Source: Gracilimonas sp040904925 (lineage in GTDB: Bacteria; Bacteroidota; Rhodothermia; Balneolales; Balneolaceae). Taken from it: a stretch of 64,000 bases of DNA. The DNA is taken from NCBI GenBank assembly GCA_040904925.1, contig JBBDSP010000006.1, positions 310,001-374,000 on the forward strand, written 5' to 3'. Below the pieces are notes generated by a model that was not told the DNA's origin, did not search any database, and saw only the letters and a list, made by a program, of their open reading frames with translations. The translations under genes and the position numbers were made by a program. Shown piece by piece: positions 33,576-41,661 of this stretch (position 1 is its first letter; each line of letters opens with the position of its first letter).

Positions 33576-34595
33576 ATGAATAAAAAAGTTACAATATATG
33601 AGGTCGCCAAAAAGGCGGAAGTTGCCATTTCGACCGTTTCAAGAGTGTTGAACGGATCTGAGAATGTATCGAAGGCTACTAAAGAGAAAGTTGAGGCAGC
33701 TATAAAAGAGTTGCACTTCAGGCCTCAGGTTAACGCCCGGAAACTAGCGAGTAAAGAACCTCAAATGCTGGCGATCGCGGTTCCATCTTTCACCACTCCT
33801 TATTTTAATGAGGTGCTTAAAGGGGTAAAAGATGAGATCAGCAAAATGGATCTTGACATTATACTTTATAATACCGGCTCCAAAAATCCGGAAGAAGGTG
33901 TGCAAAATTTCTTTGACCGTGGGACTGCCGATGCCGTGATCCTGCTTTCTATAGATGTAAGTGATACCGTACATGAGCTAATTCAGGCTACTCAAACTCC
34001 TGCAGTACTGGTAAATTCTTCTCACCCCTCCTATAATTATTTTATGCTGAATGATTATCAAGGTGGATATCTTGCCGGTGAGCATTTGGTGAAGCAAGGG
34101 TTTCAAAAACTTGGGATGATCACCAGCATTGTGGAATCCAAAACTTCTAAAGACCGGATCCGTGGATTTAAGGATGCTTTAAAAAACTATAAAATGGAGG
34201 TAGACAACGAACTGTTTATGAGCGGTGATACTACGAAACATGGCGGATATACCGAAGAAGCAGGTTTTGAAGCGATCTATAAATTCGAAAAACTGGGGAA
34301 ATTTCCTGATGCTATCTTCTGCTCGAACGACACTCAGGCCGTAGGTGCTATTTATGCCCTCTCCAAGTTAGGCATGAAAGTACCGGATGATATCGCCATT
34401 ATGGGATATGACAATATCAAGCTCAGCAAGTACCTGGAATTAACTACCATTGATCAAAAAATGTACACTATTGGTGTTCAGGCTACCAAAAGGCTGGCAG
34501 AAGTAATCAAAAAACCAAATGATGAACTGTATCAAACCACCATAAATCCGGTACTGGTTCAGCGAGGTTCAACCGAAAATAAGAAAGCGAAGTGA
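33576..34595 (+). CDS. LacI family transcriptional regulator
   Basis: A 339-residue repressor/activator with N-terminal LacI HTH (TIYEVAKKAEVAISTVSRVLNG, about 5-27), a hinge helix (VNARKLASK) and a periplasmic-binding-protein-like effector domain (about 62-335). The last codons overlap the GTG of purC, so the two are co-expressed. In E. coli the purine repressor PurR is a LacI member; the overlap here suggests a possible link to purine or an unlinked sugar signal, but the ligand cannot be read off. Confidence 0.9.
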   Translation: MNKKVTIYEVAKKAEVAISTVSRVLNGSENVSKATKEKVEAAIKELHFRPQVNARKLASKEPQMLAIAVPSFTTPYFNEVLKGVKDEISKMDLDIILYNTGSKNPEEGVQNFFDRGTADAVILLSIDVSDTVHELIQATQTPAVLVNSSHPSYNYFMLNDYQGGYLAGEHLVKQGFQKLGMITSIVESKTSKDRIRGFKDALKNYKMEVDNELFMSGDTTKHGGYTEEAGFEAIYKFEKLGKFPDAIFCSNDTQAVGAIYALSKLGMKVPDDIAIMGYDNIKLSKYLELTTIDQKMYTIGVQATKRLAEVIKKPNDELYQTTINPVLVQRGSTENKKAK

Positions 34596-35551
34596 AAACC
34601 AATTTCTCCACTCAGGAAGCTCTCAATAACTGTATAACTGAAACGAATATCCCCAGACTTCCTGCACCCTATAAAGGGAAAGTCCGCGAAGTATATGAAC
34701 TTGGAGGTGATAAACTCGGAATTGTAGTAACAGACCGTATTTCTGCTTTTGATTATATCATGAAGCAGGCCATCCCATTCAAGGGTCAGATCCTGAATCA
34801 ACTTGCCGCTTTTTCTTTTGAAAAAGTGAAGGATATAGTTACAACGCATGTGATTGATGTTCCCCACCCCAATGTTACCATTGCAAAAAAATGTGATCCT
34901 GTTCCGATTGAAGTTGTTATTCGTGGATACCTGACGGGACATGCCTGGCGAACCTACAAATCAGGAGATCGGGTACTTTGTGGAGTTACTCTGCCGGAAG
35001 GTCTTAAAGAGCATGATAAATTTCCGCAACCCATCCTCACTCCTGCTACCAAAGCTACAGAGGGACATGATGAAGATATTTCTGAAGCTGAAATATTATC
35101 CCGCAATATTGTTACTCCCGAACTTTGGCATGAGATAAGACAAACAGCCTTTAAATTATTCGAAAGAGGAACTGAAGTAGCCGCAAAGCAAGGTTTGATT
35201 CTTGTGGATACCAAGTATGAATTCGGACTTTATAAAGGTGAGCTTACACTCATAGACGAAGTACACACTACCGATTCTTCCCGCTATTTTTACAAGGATG
35301 GCTATGAAGAACGTCAGGCTAAAGGCGAAGGACAAAAACAGCTTTCGAAAGAATTCCTCCGCGAATGGCTGATGGAAAATAACTTTCAGGGACTCGAAGG
35401 ACAGACATTGCCGGATCTGCCCGATGAATTCAGAATGGAAGTATTTGAGCGCTACGCAGAATTATTCGAAATGCTTACCGGAAAAGAGTTTAAACCGGTT
35501 CTGGAAAGAGATATCAATACAACCTTATCAGATATCTTTCATGATCGATAA
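34592..35551 (+). CDS. purC: Phosphoribosylaminoimidazole-succinocarboxamide synthase
   Basis: ATP-grasp-like enzyme joining aspartate to CAIR in purine synthesis. The 319-residue protein is the longer SAICAR synthase type: GKVREVYELGGDKLGIVVTDRISAFD, VIRGYLTGHAWR and LVDTKYEFG. It begins with GTG (34592), overlapping the LacI stop by GTGA. The next gene (cupin) starts inside its last codons. No other pur gene is in the window. Confidence 0.93.
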   Translation: MKTNFSTQEALNNCITETNIPRLPAPYKGKVREVYELGGDKLGIVVTDRISAFDYIMKQAIPFKGQILNQLAAFSFEKVKDIVTTHVIDVPHPNVTIAKKCDPVPIEVVIRGYLTGHAWRTYKSGDRVLCGVTLPEGLKEHDKFPQPILTPATKATEGHDEDISEAEILSRNIVTPELWHEIRQTAFKLFERGTEVAAKQGLILVDTKYEFGLYKGELTLIDEVHTTDSSRYFYKDGYEERQAKGEGQKQLSKEFLREWLMENNFQGLEGQTLPDLPDEFRMEVFERYAELFEMLTGKEFKPVLERDINTTLSDIFHDR

Positions 35552-35912
35552 ATCAAACCTCCTTGCGAAGTTCAAGCTTATAAACGAATTCTGGACGCCT
35601 AAGATAATCGCCGAACTGAATGATCAGTATGTGAAACTCGCCAAGCTAAAAGATGAGTTTATCTGGCATAATCATGAGCAGGAGGACGAGTTGTTTTACA
35701 TCGTAAAGGGAAGTCTTCTACTAAAATTCAAAGACCGGGATGATGTGATGCTCAAGGAAGGTGAATTATTCGTAGTACCTGCCGGAGTTGATCACCTGCC
35801 CATAGCTAAGGAAGAATGCTGGGTGATGCTGGTAGAACCGAAATCAACATCCCACACCGGTTCAACCAAAGATGATCGCACGGTAGAAATCGATAATCAG
35901 GAATGGATCTGA
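35541..35912 (+). CDS. Cupin-domain protein
   Basis: A single-domain cupin of 123 residues: HNHEQEDELFYIVKGSLLL (first cupin motif with HxH and E), then EGELFVVPAGVDHLP (second motif). The His/Glu/His set can bind one metal ion. The start MIDKSNLL at 35541 overlaps the purC stop (ATGATCGATAA); an earlier in-frame ATG at 35424 would lie deep in purC and adds non-cupin residues. Substrate unknown. Confidence 0.85.
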   Translation: MIDKSNLLAKFKLINEFWTPKIIAELNDQYVKLAKLKDEFIWHNHEQEDELFYIVKGSLLLKFKDRDDVMLKEGELFVVPAGVDHLPIAKEECWVMLVEPKSTSHTGSTKDDRTVEIDNQEWI

Positions 35913-36016
35913 GGTATGCAGGAGTCAATTCAATTTCATCGAATTGTGCTCGACGTAGCCCCGCTGCTTAATGCCTTCCCGAGGCTCTGCCTCCAATCTT
36001 GAAAAAATAATGTAGA

Positions 36017-36050
36017 CCCCTTCTCCACCGGCTGGCGGATCAGAATGACT
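36017..36050. repeat. Repeat family B remnant, opposite orientation
   Basis: CTTCTCCACCGGCTGGCGGA then TCAGAATGAC is the reverse complement of the left end of copy 1 at 13168 with few changes. It lies between the cupin gene and metF; the remainder of the unit is decayed. Confidence 0.7.
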
Positions 36051-36174
36051 TTGAAGCGTGGGGGTTTCGGAGCACAACTCAACCAATCCATTTCAACCCC
36101 TAAATGCAGAAATAGGGTTTTCCGAAATACTAAAGTTCAGTGTTTTTAACCCTCGGCTGGGACCAATAAACTCC

Positions 36175-37131
36175 TTAGAACAACGCTTTCGCCACTTCAA
36201 AAACCGAAGCAGATTTCCCCATCGAATAATAGTGAAGGCTTGGCACGCCGAATTCCATCAGCTCTTTAGACTGCTGTATTGTCCATTCGATACCTGCCTC
36301 ACGAACCTGCTTATTGTTATCACAATCTTCGATCTCTTTTGATAAGTCCATAGGAAGATCTACATGAAAGAGCTGAGGTAGAATCGTGAGCTGCTTTTTG
36401 GAGGTGATCGGCTTCAGTCCCGGAATTATAGGAAGTGTGATACCAGCAGCTCTGCATTTTTCAACAAAATCAAAATAGCACTGGTTATCAAAAAACATTT
36501 GGGTAACAATATAATTACCGCCTTTATCCTGCTTCAATTTCAAATACTTGAGATCAGTTTGCATATTCGGCGCCGCATAGTGCTTTTCAGGATATCCTGC
36601 AATCCCAATACAGAAATCTGATGGCTTTGCATTCTCAAGTTCCTCATCCAGATAAATTCCTTTGTTAAGGTCCACAACTTGTTCGATCAGATCCGAAGCG
36701 TGAGCATGTCCATCCGGTTCGGGAACAAATTCACGTTCCGGTACTCGGGTGTCACCCTGAATAAGCAATACATTATCAATTCCGAGGAAATTCAGGTCGA
36801 TGAGTGCATTTTCGGTATCCTCTCTGGTAAAGCCTCCACAGATAATATGCGGTACTGCATCTACCTTGTAATGATTTTGAATGGCCGCGCAAATCCCAAC
36901 GGTGCCGGGACGTTTACGTACCGTCTTGCGCTCCAAAAGTCCATTCTCACGTTTCTTATAAATGAACTCCTCCCTGTGATAAGTCACATCCACAAAAGGT
37001 GGGTTGAATTCCATCAGCGGATCCATGTGGTCAAATAATGACCTAATGTTTTGCCCTTTCAGTGGCGGTAAAACCTCAAAGGAAAAGAGTGTATTACTGT
37101 TAGCTTTCTCTATATGATCAGTTACTTTCAT
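36175..37131 (-). CDS. metF: Methylenetetrahydrofolate reductase
   Basis: FAD-dependent TIM-barrel enzyme producing 5-methyl-THF for methionine synthase. The 318-residue protein shows FSFEVLPPLKG with the early Glu, FVDVTYH, HIICGGFTREDTENAL, NVLLIQGD, GIAGYPEKH and YIVTQMFFDN, in family order. Its ATG overlaps the metH stop (ATGA), so it is the third gene of the methionine operon under the SAM-I riboswitch. Confidence 0.95.
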   Translation of the reverse strand: MKVTDHIEKANSNTLFSFEVLPPLKGQNIRSLFDHMDPLMEFNPPFVDVTYHREEFIYKKRENGLLERKTVRKRPGTVGICAAIQNHYKVDAVPHIICGGFTREDTENALIDLNFLGIDNVLLIQGDTRVPEREFVPEPDGHAHASDLIEQVVDLNKGIYLDEELENAKPSDFCIGIAGYPEKHYAAPNMQTDLKYLKLKQDKGGNYIVTQMFFDNQCYFDFVEKCRAAGITLPIIPGLKPITSKKQLTILPQLFHVDLPMDLSKEIEDCDNNKQVREAGIEWTIQQSKELMEFGVPSLHYYSMGKSASVFEVAKALF

Positions 37132-39827
37132 TTCTTGATTGGATCGTAGTCTAAATTAGGAGAAAGCCATTTCTCGACTTCCTCTTTGGTAATTGATTTT
37201 CGTTTGGCGTAGTCAGTCACCTGATCTTCCCCAATATTCCCAACTCTAAAGTATTTGGATTGGGGATGTGAGAAATAGATGCCACTAACAGACGAAGCCG
37301 GATACATGGCAAAAGATTCCGTGAGTTTGATCTCTGCATTATTCTCAACTTCCAGCAGATCAAAGAGAATCCGTTTTTCAGTATGATCGGGACAGGCAGG
37401 ATAACCGGGAGCAGGTCGTATACCTGAATAAGCCTCAGCTATCAATTCATCATTACTGAAATTTTCCTCATCTGAATAGCCCCAAAATTCCTTTCGGACT
37501 CGTTCGTGCATCCGTTCAGCAAAAGCTTCTGCCAGTCGGTCGGCTACCGCTTTTACAAGGATCACATTATAGTCGTCATTCGCTTTTTTGTATTCTTCGA
37601 TGATGGGTTCAATCCCAAGGCCGGCCGTAACGGCAAAAAAACCTATGTAGTCGGTAATTCCAGTTTCTTGTGGGACAATATAATCCGAAAGACACGAGTT
37701 CGGCTGCCCCGATCTCTTCTTGGTTTGCTGTCTTAAAAAGTGAAACTCTGCTTTTTCTTTGGTATGATTTTTATCTTCAAATATTTTTATGTCATTATCG
37801 TAACTAATTGCCGGATAGAAACCTATAACTGCTTTTGATTTCAGTAAATCTTCTTCTACGATACGGTCCAGAAGTTCCTGAGCATCATCAAAAAGAGACC
37901 GGGCCTGCTCTCCTACTTCTTCATCGTCCAGGATATCAGGATATTTTCCGGTGAGCATCCAGGTTCGGAAAAAAGGCGACCAATCGATATAATTTCTAAG
38001 CTCCGAGATCGGATAATCTTCAAATACTTTTTCTCCAAGGAAGCCTGGTTCAGGCGGTTCATATCCCGACCAGTCGATATCGGTTTTGTTCTTTTGTGCA
38101 TCTTCATAGCTCAACAACTCTTTTCGATTCTGTCGATTTTCATGCTGCCCCCGAAGCTCTTCATACTCTTTCTTCATCTCCAGCTTCATACCCTCCCTTC
38201 GTTGCTTGCTGATCACATCTCCGGCAATAGATACCGCTCGTGAAGCATCCAGCACGTGAATAATAGAGCCATCGTATTCCGGATCGATCTTAACTGCGGT
38301 GTGAAGTCTGGAAGTAGTTGCTCCGCCAATTAATAACGGAAGAGCCATCTTACGTTTCTTCATTTCGCGGGCAACATGGATCATTTCATCCAGCGAAGGT
38401 GTGATCAATCCGCTTAACCCAATAGCATCTACGTTATGCTTCTCGGCCTCATCAAGGATCTTATCAGCAGGAACCATCACCCCAAGATCTACCACATTGT
38501 AATTATTACAAGCCAGTACAACGCTTACTATATTTTTACCTATATCATGGACATCACCCTTAACCGTAGCCAATAATACTTTTGGCTGCTCACTGGTGTC
38601 TTTATTACGGGCTTTTTCTTCTTCGAGATACGGAGTCAGATAAGCAACGGCCTGCTTCATCACCCGCGCGCTTTTTACAACCTGAGGAAGAAACATTTTC
38701 CCGGAACCAAAAAGATCCCCAACCACATTCATCCCGGCCATTAGCGGCCCTTCGATCACTTCAAGGGGACTTCCATACTTCACCCGGGCTTCTTCCGCAT
38801 CTTCTTCAGCGAATTCATTAATTCCTTTTACCAACGCATGACTTAGTCGTTCTTCCACTGGCTTCTTACGCCATTCATCATCCTTCTTTTGCTTGATGGA
38901 TGACGATTCACCTTTAAACTCTTCCGCAATTTCCAGCAGTCGTTCGGTAGCATCACCTCTCCGATCGAATAACACATCTTCTACTCGCTCCAGCAGATCT
39001 TCGGGAATGTTATCATATACTTCCAGCTGCGTCGGATTTACGATTCCCATATCCATACCGTGCTGAATACCGTGATACAGAAAAGCCGAATGAATGGCCT
39101 CCCGAACCCGATTATTTCCACGAAAGGAAAAAGACACATTACTCACACCACCAATAACGTGCGCACCGGGTAGGTTTTCACGGATCCATTTTGCTGAATT
39201 AAAGAAGTCAATAGCATTTCGCCTATGTTCATCCATACCGGTGGCTACCGGAAAAATATTAGGATCTAAAATAATGTCGGAAGGATGAAAACCGGCTTCC
39301 TCAGTCAGCAGTTTGTAAGCCCGGCCACAGATCTCTTTTCTTCTTGGAAGTGTATCAGCCTGCCCCTCTTCATCAAAAGCCATACAAATAACGGCTGCCC
39401 CAAAGCGACGAATGATCTTAGCTCGTCGCAGAAACTCTTCTTCCCCATCTTTCAGACTAATCGAATTCACCACGCCTTTGCCCTGCATACATTTTAATCC
39501 GGCAAGAATCACTTCCCACTTCGAAGAATCCACCATAATTGGGATCTTAGCGATGTCCGGATCGGAGGCGATGAGATTCAGGAAATTGGTCATTTCAGCA
39601 GCGCTGTCCAGCATGCCTTCATCCATATTCACATCCAGAATTTGCGCTCCTCCTTGCACCTGATCCAGCGCTACTTTCAGTGCATTATCATATTCTTTAT
39701 TCTTAATGTAATTGAGAAAAGTTCTTGAACCCGTTACATTTGTACGCTCTCCAACATTCACAAAATTGGAGTCTTCGTTAATAATGAGTGGCTCGAGTCC
39801 GCTGAGTGTGAGTGGCAGTGATTTCAT
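37128..39827 (-). CDS. metH: Methionine synthase, cobalamin and activation part
   Basis: B12-dependent methionine synthase lacking the N-terminal homocysteine domain. From the ATG at 39827 it has 899 residues: pterin-binding domain (NVGERTNVTGS at about 21-31), a cap and cobalamin-binding domain with the ligand motif DVHDIGK, and the C-terminal reactivation domain ending near residue 895 (RPAPGYPACPDHTEK). The missing domain is the next gene upstream, overlapping by ATGA. The ATG sits inside the stop region of the first gene, so translation is coupled. The first Met of the open frame (39920) lies deep in that gene and is unlikely. Confidence 0.94.
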   Translation of the reverse strand: MKSLPLTLSGLEPLIINEDSNFVNVGERTNVTGSRTFLNYIKNKEYDNALKVALDQVQGGAQILDVNMDEGMLDSAAEMTNFLNLIASDPDIAKIPIMVDSSKWEVILAGLKCMQGKGVVNSISLKDGEEEFLRRAKIIRRFGAAVICMAFDEEGQADTLPRRKEICGRAYKLLTEEAGFHPSDIILDPNIFPVATGMDEHRRNAIDFFNSAKWIRENLPGAHVIGGVSNVSFSFRGNNRVREAIHSAFLYHGIQHGMDMGIVNPTQLEVYDNIPEDLLERVEDVLFDRRGDATERLLEIAEEFKGESSSIKQKKDDEWRKKPVEERLSHALVKGINEFAEEDAEEARVKYGSPLEVIEGPLMAGMNVVGDLFGSGKMFLPQVVKSARVMKQAVAYLTPYLEEEKARNKDTSEQPKVLLATVKGDVHDIGKNIVSVVLACNNYNVVDLGVMVPADKILDEAEKHNVDAIGLSGLITPSLDEMIHVAREMKKRKMALPLLIGGATTSRLHTAVKIDPEYDGSIIHVLDASRAVSIAGDVISKQRREGMKLEMKKEYEELRGQHENRQNRKELLSYEDAQKNKTDIDWSGYEPPEPGFLGEKVFEDYPISELRNYIDWSPFFRTWMLTGKYPDILDDEEVGEQARSLFDDAQELLDRIVEEDLLKSKAVIGFYPAISYDNDIKIFEDKNHTKEKAEFHFLRQQTKKRSGQPNSCLSDYIVPQETGITDYIGFFAVTAGLGIEPIIEEYKKANDDYNVILVKAVADRLAEAFAERMHERVRKEFWGYSDEENFSNDELIAEAYSGIRPAPGYPACPDHTEKRILFDLLEVENNAEIKLTESFAMYPASSVSGIYFSHPQSKYFRVGNIGEDQVTDYAKRKSITKEEVEKWLSPNLDYDPIKK

Positions 39828-40831
39828 ACTATAGCCCCCGCCTGCTTTATTTTTCGGGGATGATGATCTGCCGCTAATTCTGCCATTCTTGTAATGTGCT
39901 TTGGAGTGGTACCGCAACAACCACCAAGAATATTGACTAGGCCTTCTTCCAGATATTTTTGAACTTGTTGTCCCATCTCATCAGGACCTTCATCATATTC
40001 ACCAAACTCATTCGGTAATCCTGCATTAGGATAAGCGCTGATATAAAAAGGGGATCTATCTGATAAATTTTTTAAATATGGCTGAAGCTGTTTCGCGCCC
40101 AGCGCGCAATTGAACCCAACACTTAAAATAGGCGCATGAGAAACCGATATGAGAAATGCCTCCACTGTTTGACCGGAAAGCGTTCTTCCGGAGGCATCGG
40201 TTATCGTACCTGAGACCATAATTGGAATCTGTTCTCCACACTCATCAAACAACTCCTGAATAGCAAAAAGTGCTGCTTTGGCATTAAGCGTATCAAAGAT
40301 CGTTTCTACGAGCAGCAGATCGGCTCCCCCATCCATGAGACCGCGAGCCTGCTCTTTGTAAGCTTCTGCAAGTTCATCGAAAGTGACGGCACGGTAGCCG
40401 GGATCGGTGACCTCAGGGGAAATGGACGCCGTTTTATTGGTCGGTCCCATTGAGCCGGCTACAAAGCGGGGTTTATCCGGGTTTTGTTTGGTGAATTTAT
40501 CTGTGGCTCTTTTGGCGATCTCGGCTGACTTCCGGTTTAGCTCATATACAACATGTTCTAGGTTGTAATCGGCCTGCGCAATGGTGGTTCCGCTGAAGGT
40601 GTTGGTTTCCACGATATCAGCTCCGGCTGCAAGATATTCTTCATGGATGCTTTGGATGAGATCGGGCCGGCTCAGACTAAGGAGATCGTTATTTCCTTTC
40701 AGGTCGTCAGTATGATCTTTGAACTGCTCTCCCCGAAAATCATCTTCGGTGAGGGTATGCCGCTGGATCATGGTGCCCATAGCCCCGTCGAGGATCAAAA
40801 TTCGGTCTTGTAATGCTTCGTTTATAGTCAC
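39824..40831 (-). CDS. Methionine synthase, homocysteine methyltransferase part
   Basis: N-terminal module of MetH as its own protein: 335 residues, TIM-barrel Hcy methyltransferase with DGAMGTMIQ and the three zinc cysteines (GFNCALG and GGCCGT). It begins with GTG at 40831 and ends TGA overlapping the ATG of the cobalamin part. It must supply homocysteine binding in trans. The start codon lies in a perfect hairpin just after the SAM-I aptamer, so translation of this gene is the likely control point. Confidence 0.93.
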   Translation of the reverse strand: MTINEALQDRILILDGAMGTMIQRHTLTEDDFRGEQFKDHTDDLKGNNDLLSLSRPDLIQSIHEEYLAAGADIVETNTFSGTTIAQADYNLEHVVYELNRKSAEIAKRATDKFTKQNPDKPRFVAGSMGPTNKTASISPEVTDPGYRAVTFDELAEAYKEQARGLMDGGADLLLVETIFDTLNAKAALFAIQELFDECGEQIPIMVSGTITDASGRTLSGQTVEAFLISVSHAPILSVGFNCALGAKQLQPYLKNLSDRSPFYISAYPNAGLPNEFGEYDEGPDEMGQQVQKYLEEGLVNILGGCCGTTPKHITRMAELAADHHPRKIKQAGAIV

Positions 40832-40867
40832 TCTTTCTTCGTTAGATTAGCTTATACAGAAAGAGTG
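40829..40867 (-). promoter_or_regulatory. Start-codon-containing hairpin (riboswitch expression platform)
   Basis: Perfect 9-bp stem, CACTCTTTC with GAAAGAGTG (40859-40867 with 40829-40837), 21-nt loop. The right strand holds the purine-rich ribosome site and the GTG start of the first metH gene. No U-tract follows, so the form is that of a translational rather than transcriptional switch. Confidence 0.8.
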
Positions 40868-40883
40868 TGAGTGATCAGCTCGC

Positions 40884-40993
40884 TTATCTTTCCCAGCAAT
40901 TTTATTTGCTGAGTGGGATTTGGCACCTGCCCCTTATTTCAGAAGTGGTTGCCAAGACGTCATAGGGCCCATCCCTCGGTCTTTCTTTATAAG
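40884..40993 (-). ncRNA. SAM-I (S-box) riboswitch
   Basis: On the minus strand the conserved S-box core is intact: P1 start CTTATAAAG, GACCGAGGGATGGGCCCTATGA, CTTGGCAACC, then GGTGCCAAATCCCACTCAGC, a P4 hairpin (CAGCAA/TTGCTG) and the P1 closing GGGAAAGATAAG. It lies 53 nt before the metH start. SAM binding normally turns off such operons; this one covers both metH parts and metF. Confidence 0.95.
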
Positions 40994-41046
40994 CATTCAA
41001 TAAATTCAAGATTAATATAATGCTCTTTGTAGCGCAGAGCAACATG

Positions 41047-41316
41047 TTATAATTGATTTATCAGCTTCTCGTAATCATCATGTACTCCGATCCAAAACCA
41101 TATTATTTCTTCATCTTCCATGACCCCAAGGGCACGGTAATTTATTGAAATGCGAACGGAATATACTTTGGGGTCGTCATTTATTTTCTTGAATCTTAGG
41201 CTGGGATGAAAGGGATCTTGCCTGAAATAATCATAGGCTTTCTGAGCTTTCTCTCTAATATTTTGGGGAAGATTCTCTTAACATTTCCAAAACCTCTCAG
41301 TTGTTCTGGAAATCAT
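41047..41316 (-). pseudogene. RelE/ParE-like toxin broken by a nonsense codon
   Basis: Reads MISRTTERFWKC, then TAA (41278-41280) at codon 13, then continues in the same frame without interruption to the natural stop: ENLPQNIREKAQKAYDYF, HPSLRFKKINDDPKVYSVRI, YRALGVMEDEEIIWFWIG, HDDYEKLINQL. The body matches RelE-like mRNA-interferase relatives. The antitoxin-like frame overlaps by ATGA upstream, as a real pair would. A single base change explains the loss; a base-call error would restore a working toxin of 89 residues. Confidence 0.75.
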
Positions 41317-41546
41317 AATTTATCTTGATCAAGTTTTCGGGTTTTCCCTGATTTGTATTCGCTTAAAGCTTCTTTCGCTAAATTAGTAAGAACTGAATCT
41401 GATTTTTTAAATAATTCAGACCATCTTTCTTCACTTTGAAGTTCTTCCAATACAAATACAGCGAAGGGTTCTTGTTCGTCCTTTGGTAAATCCTCCAGCC
41501 TGTTTACAACTTCTTTGATTTTATTATCTATGACACATGATTTTGT
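41313..41546 (-). pseudogene. Antitoxin-like partner without a usable start
   Basis: Open frame of 77 codons reading NKIKEVVNRLEDLPKDEQE, FAVFVLEELQSEERWSELF, and ending GKTRKLDQDKL, a pattern of small antitoxins paired with RelE-like toxins. The only close ATG, at 41550, is in another frame that stops after eight codons, and an in-frame TGA lies at 41547-41549. Either it is frameshifted near its start or it uses a rare start codon. It overlaps the toxin remnant by 4 nt. Confidence 0.65.
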
Positions 41547-41661
41547 TCATTTTTAAAATACTAAAATGGATGAATGGAAACGAATTTTTCAGGTTCAGTA
41601 TTGGCTTATGACATATAAAAGCGCAGGATCAAAATAAATAAAACCCACAAATAACATCTTA

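Noticed and set aside
36058..36342. Open frame of 94 codons before metF
   Set aside because: Overlaps metF on the other strand and has no protein-like pattern.
39828..39920. Longer N-terminus for the metH cobalamin part
   Set aside because: It would overlap 93 bp of the homocysteine domain gene and encodes a basic low-complexity stretch; the ATG at 39827 starts the conserved LTLSGLEPL block.
41022..41040. Terminator hairpin GCTCT/AGAGC between the toxin remnant and the riboswitch
   Set aside because: Only five base pairs and a weak T run.
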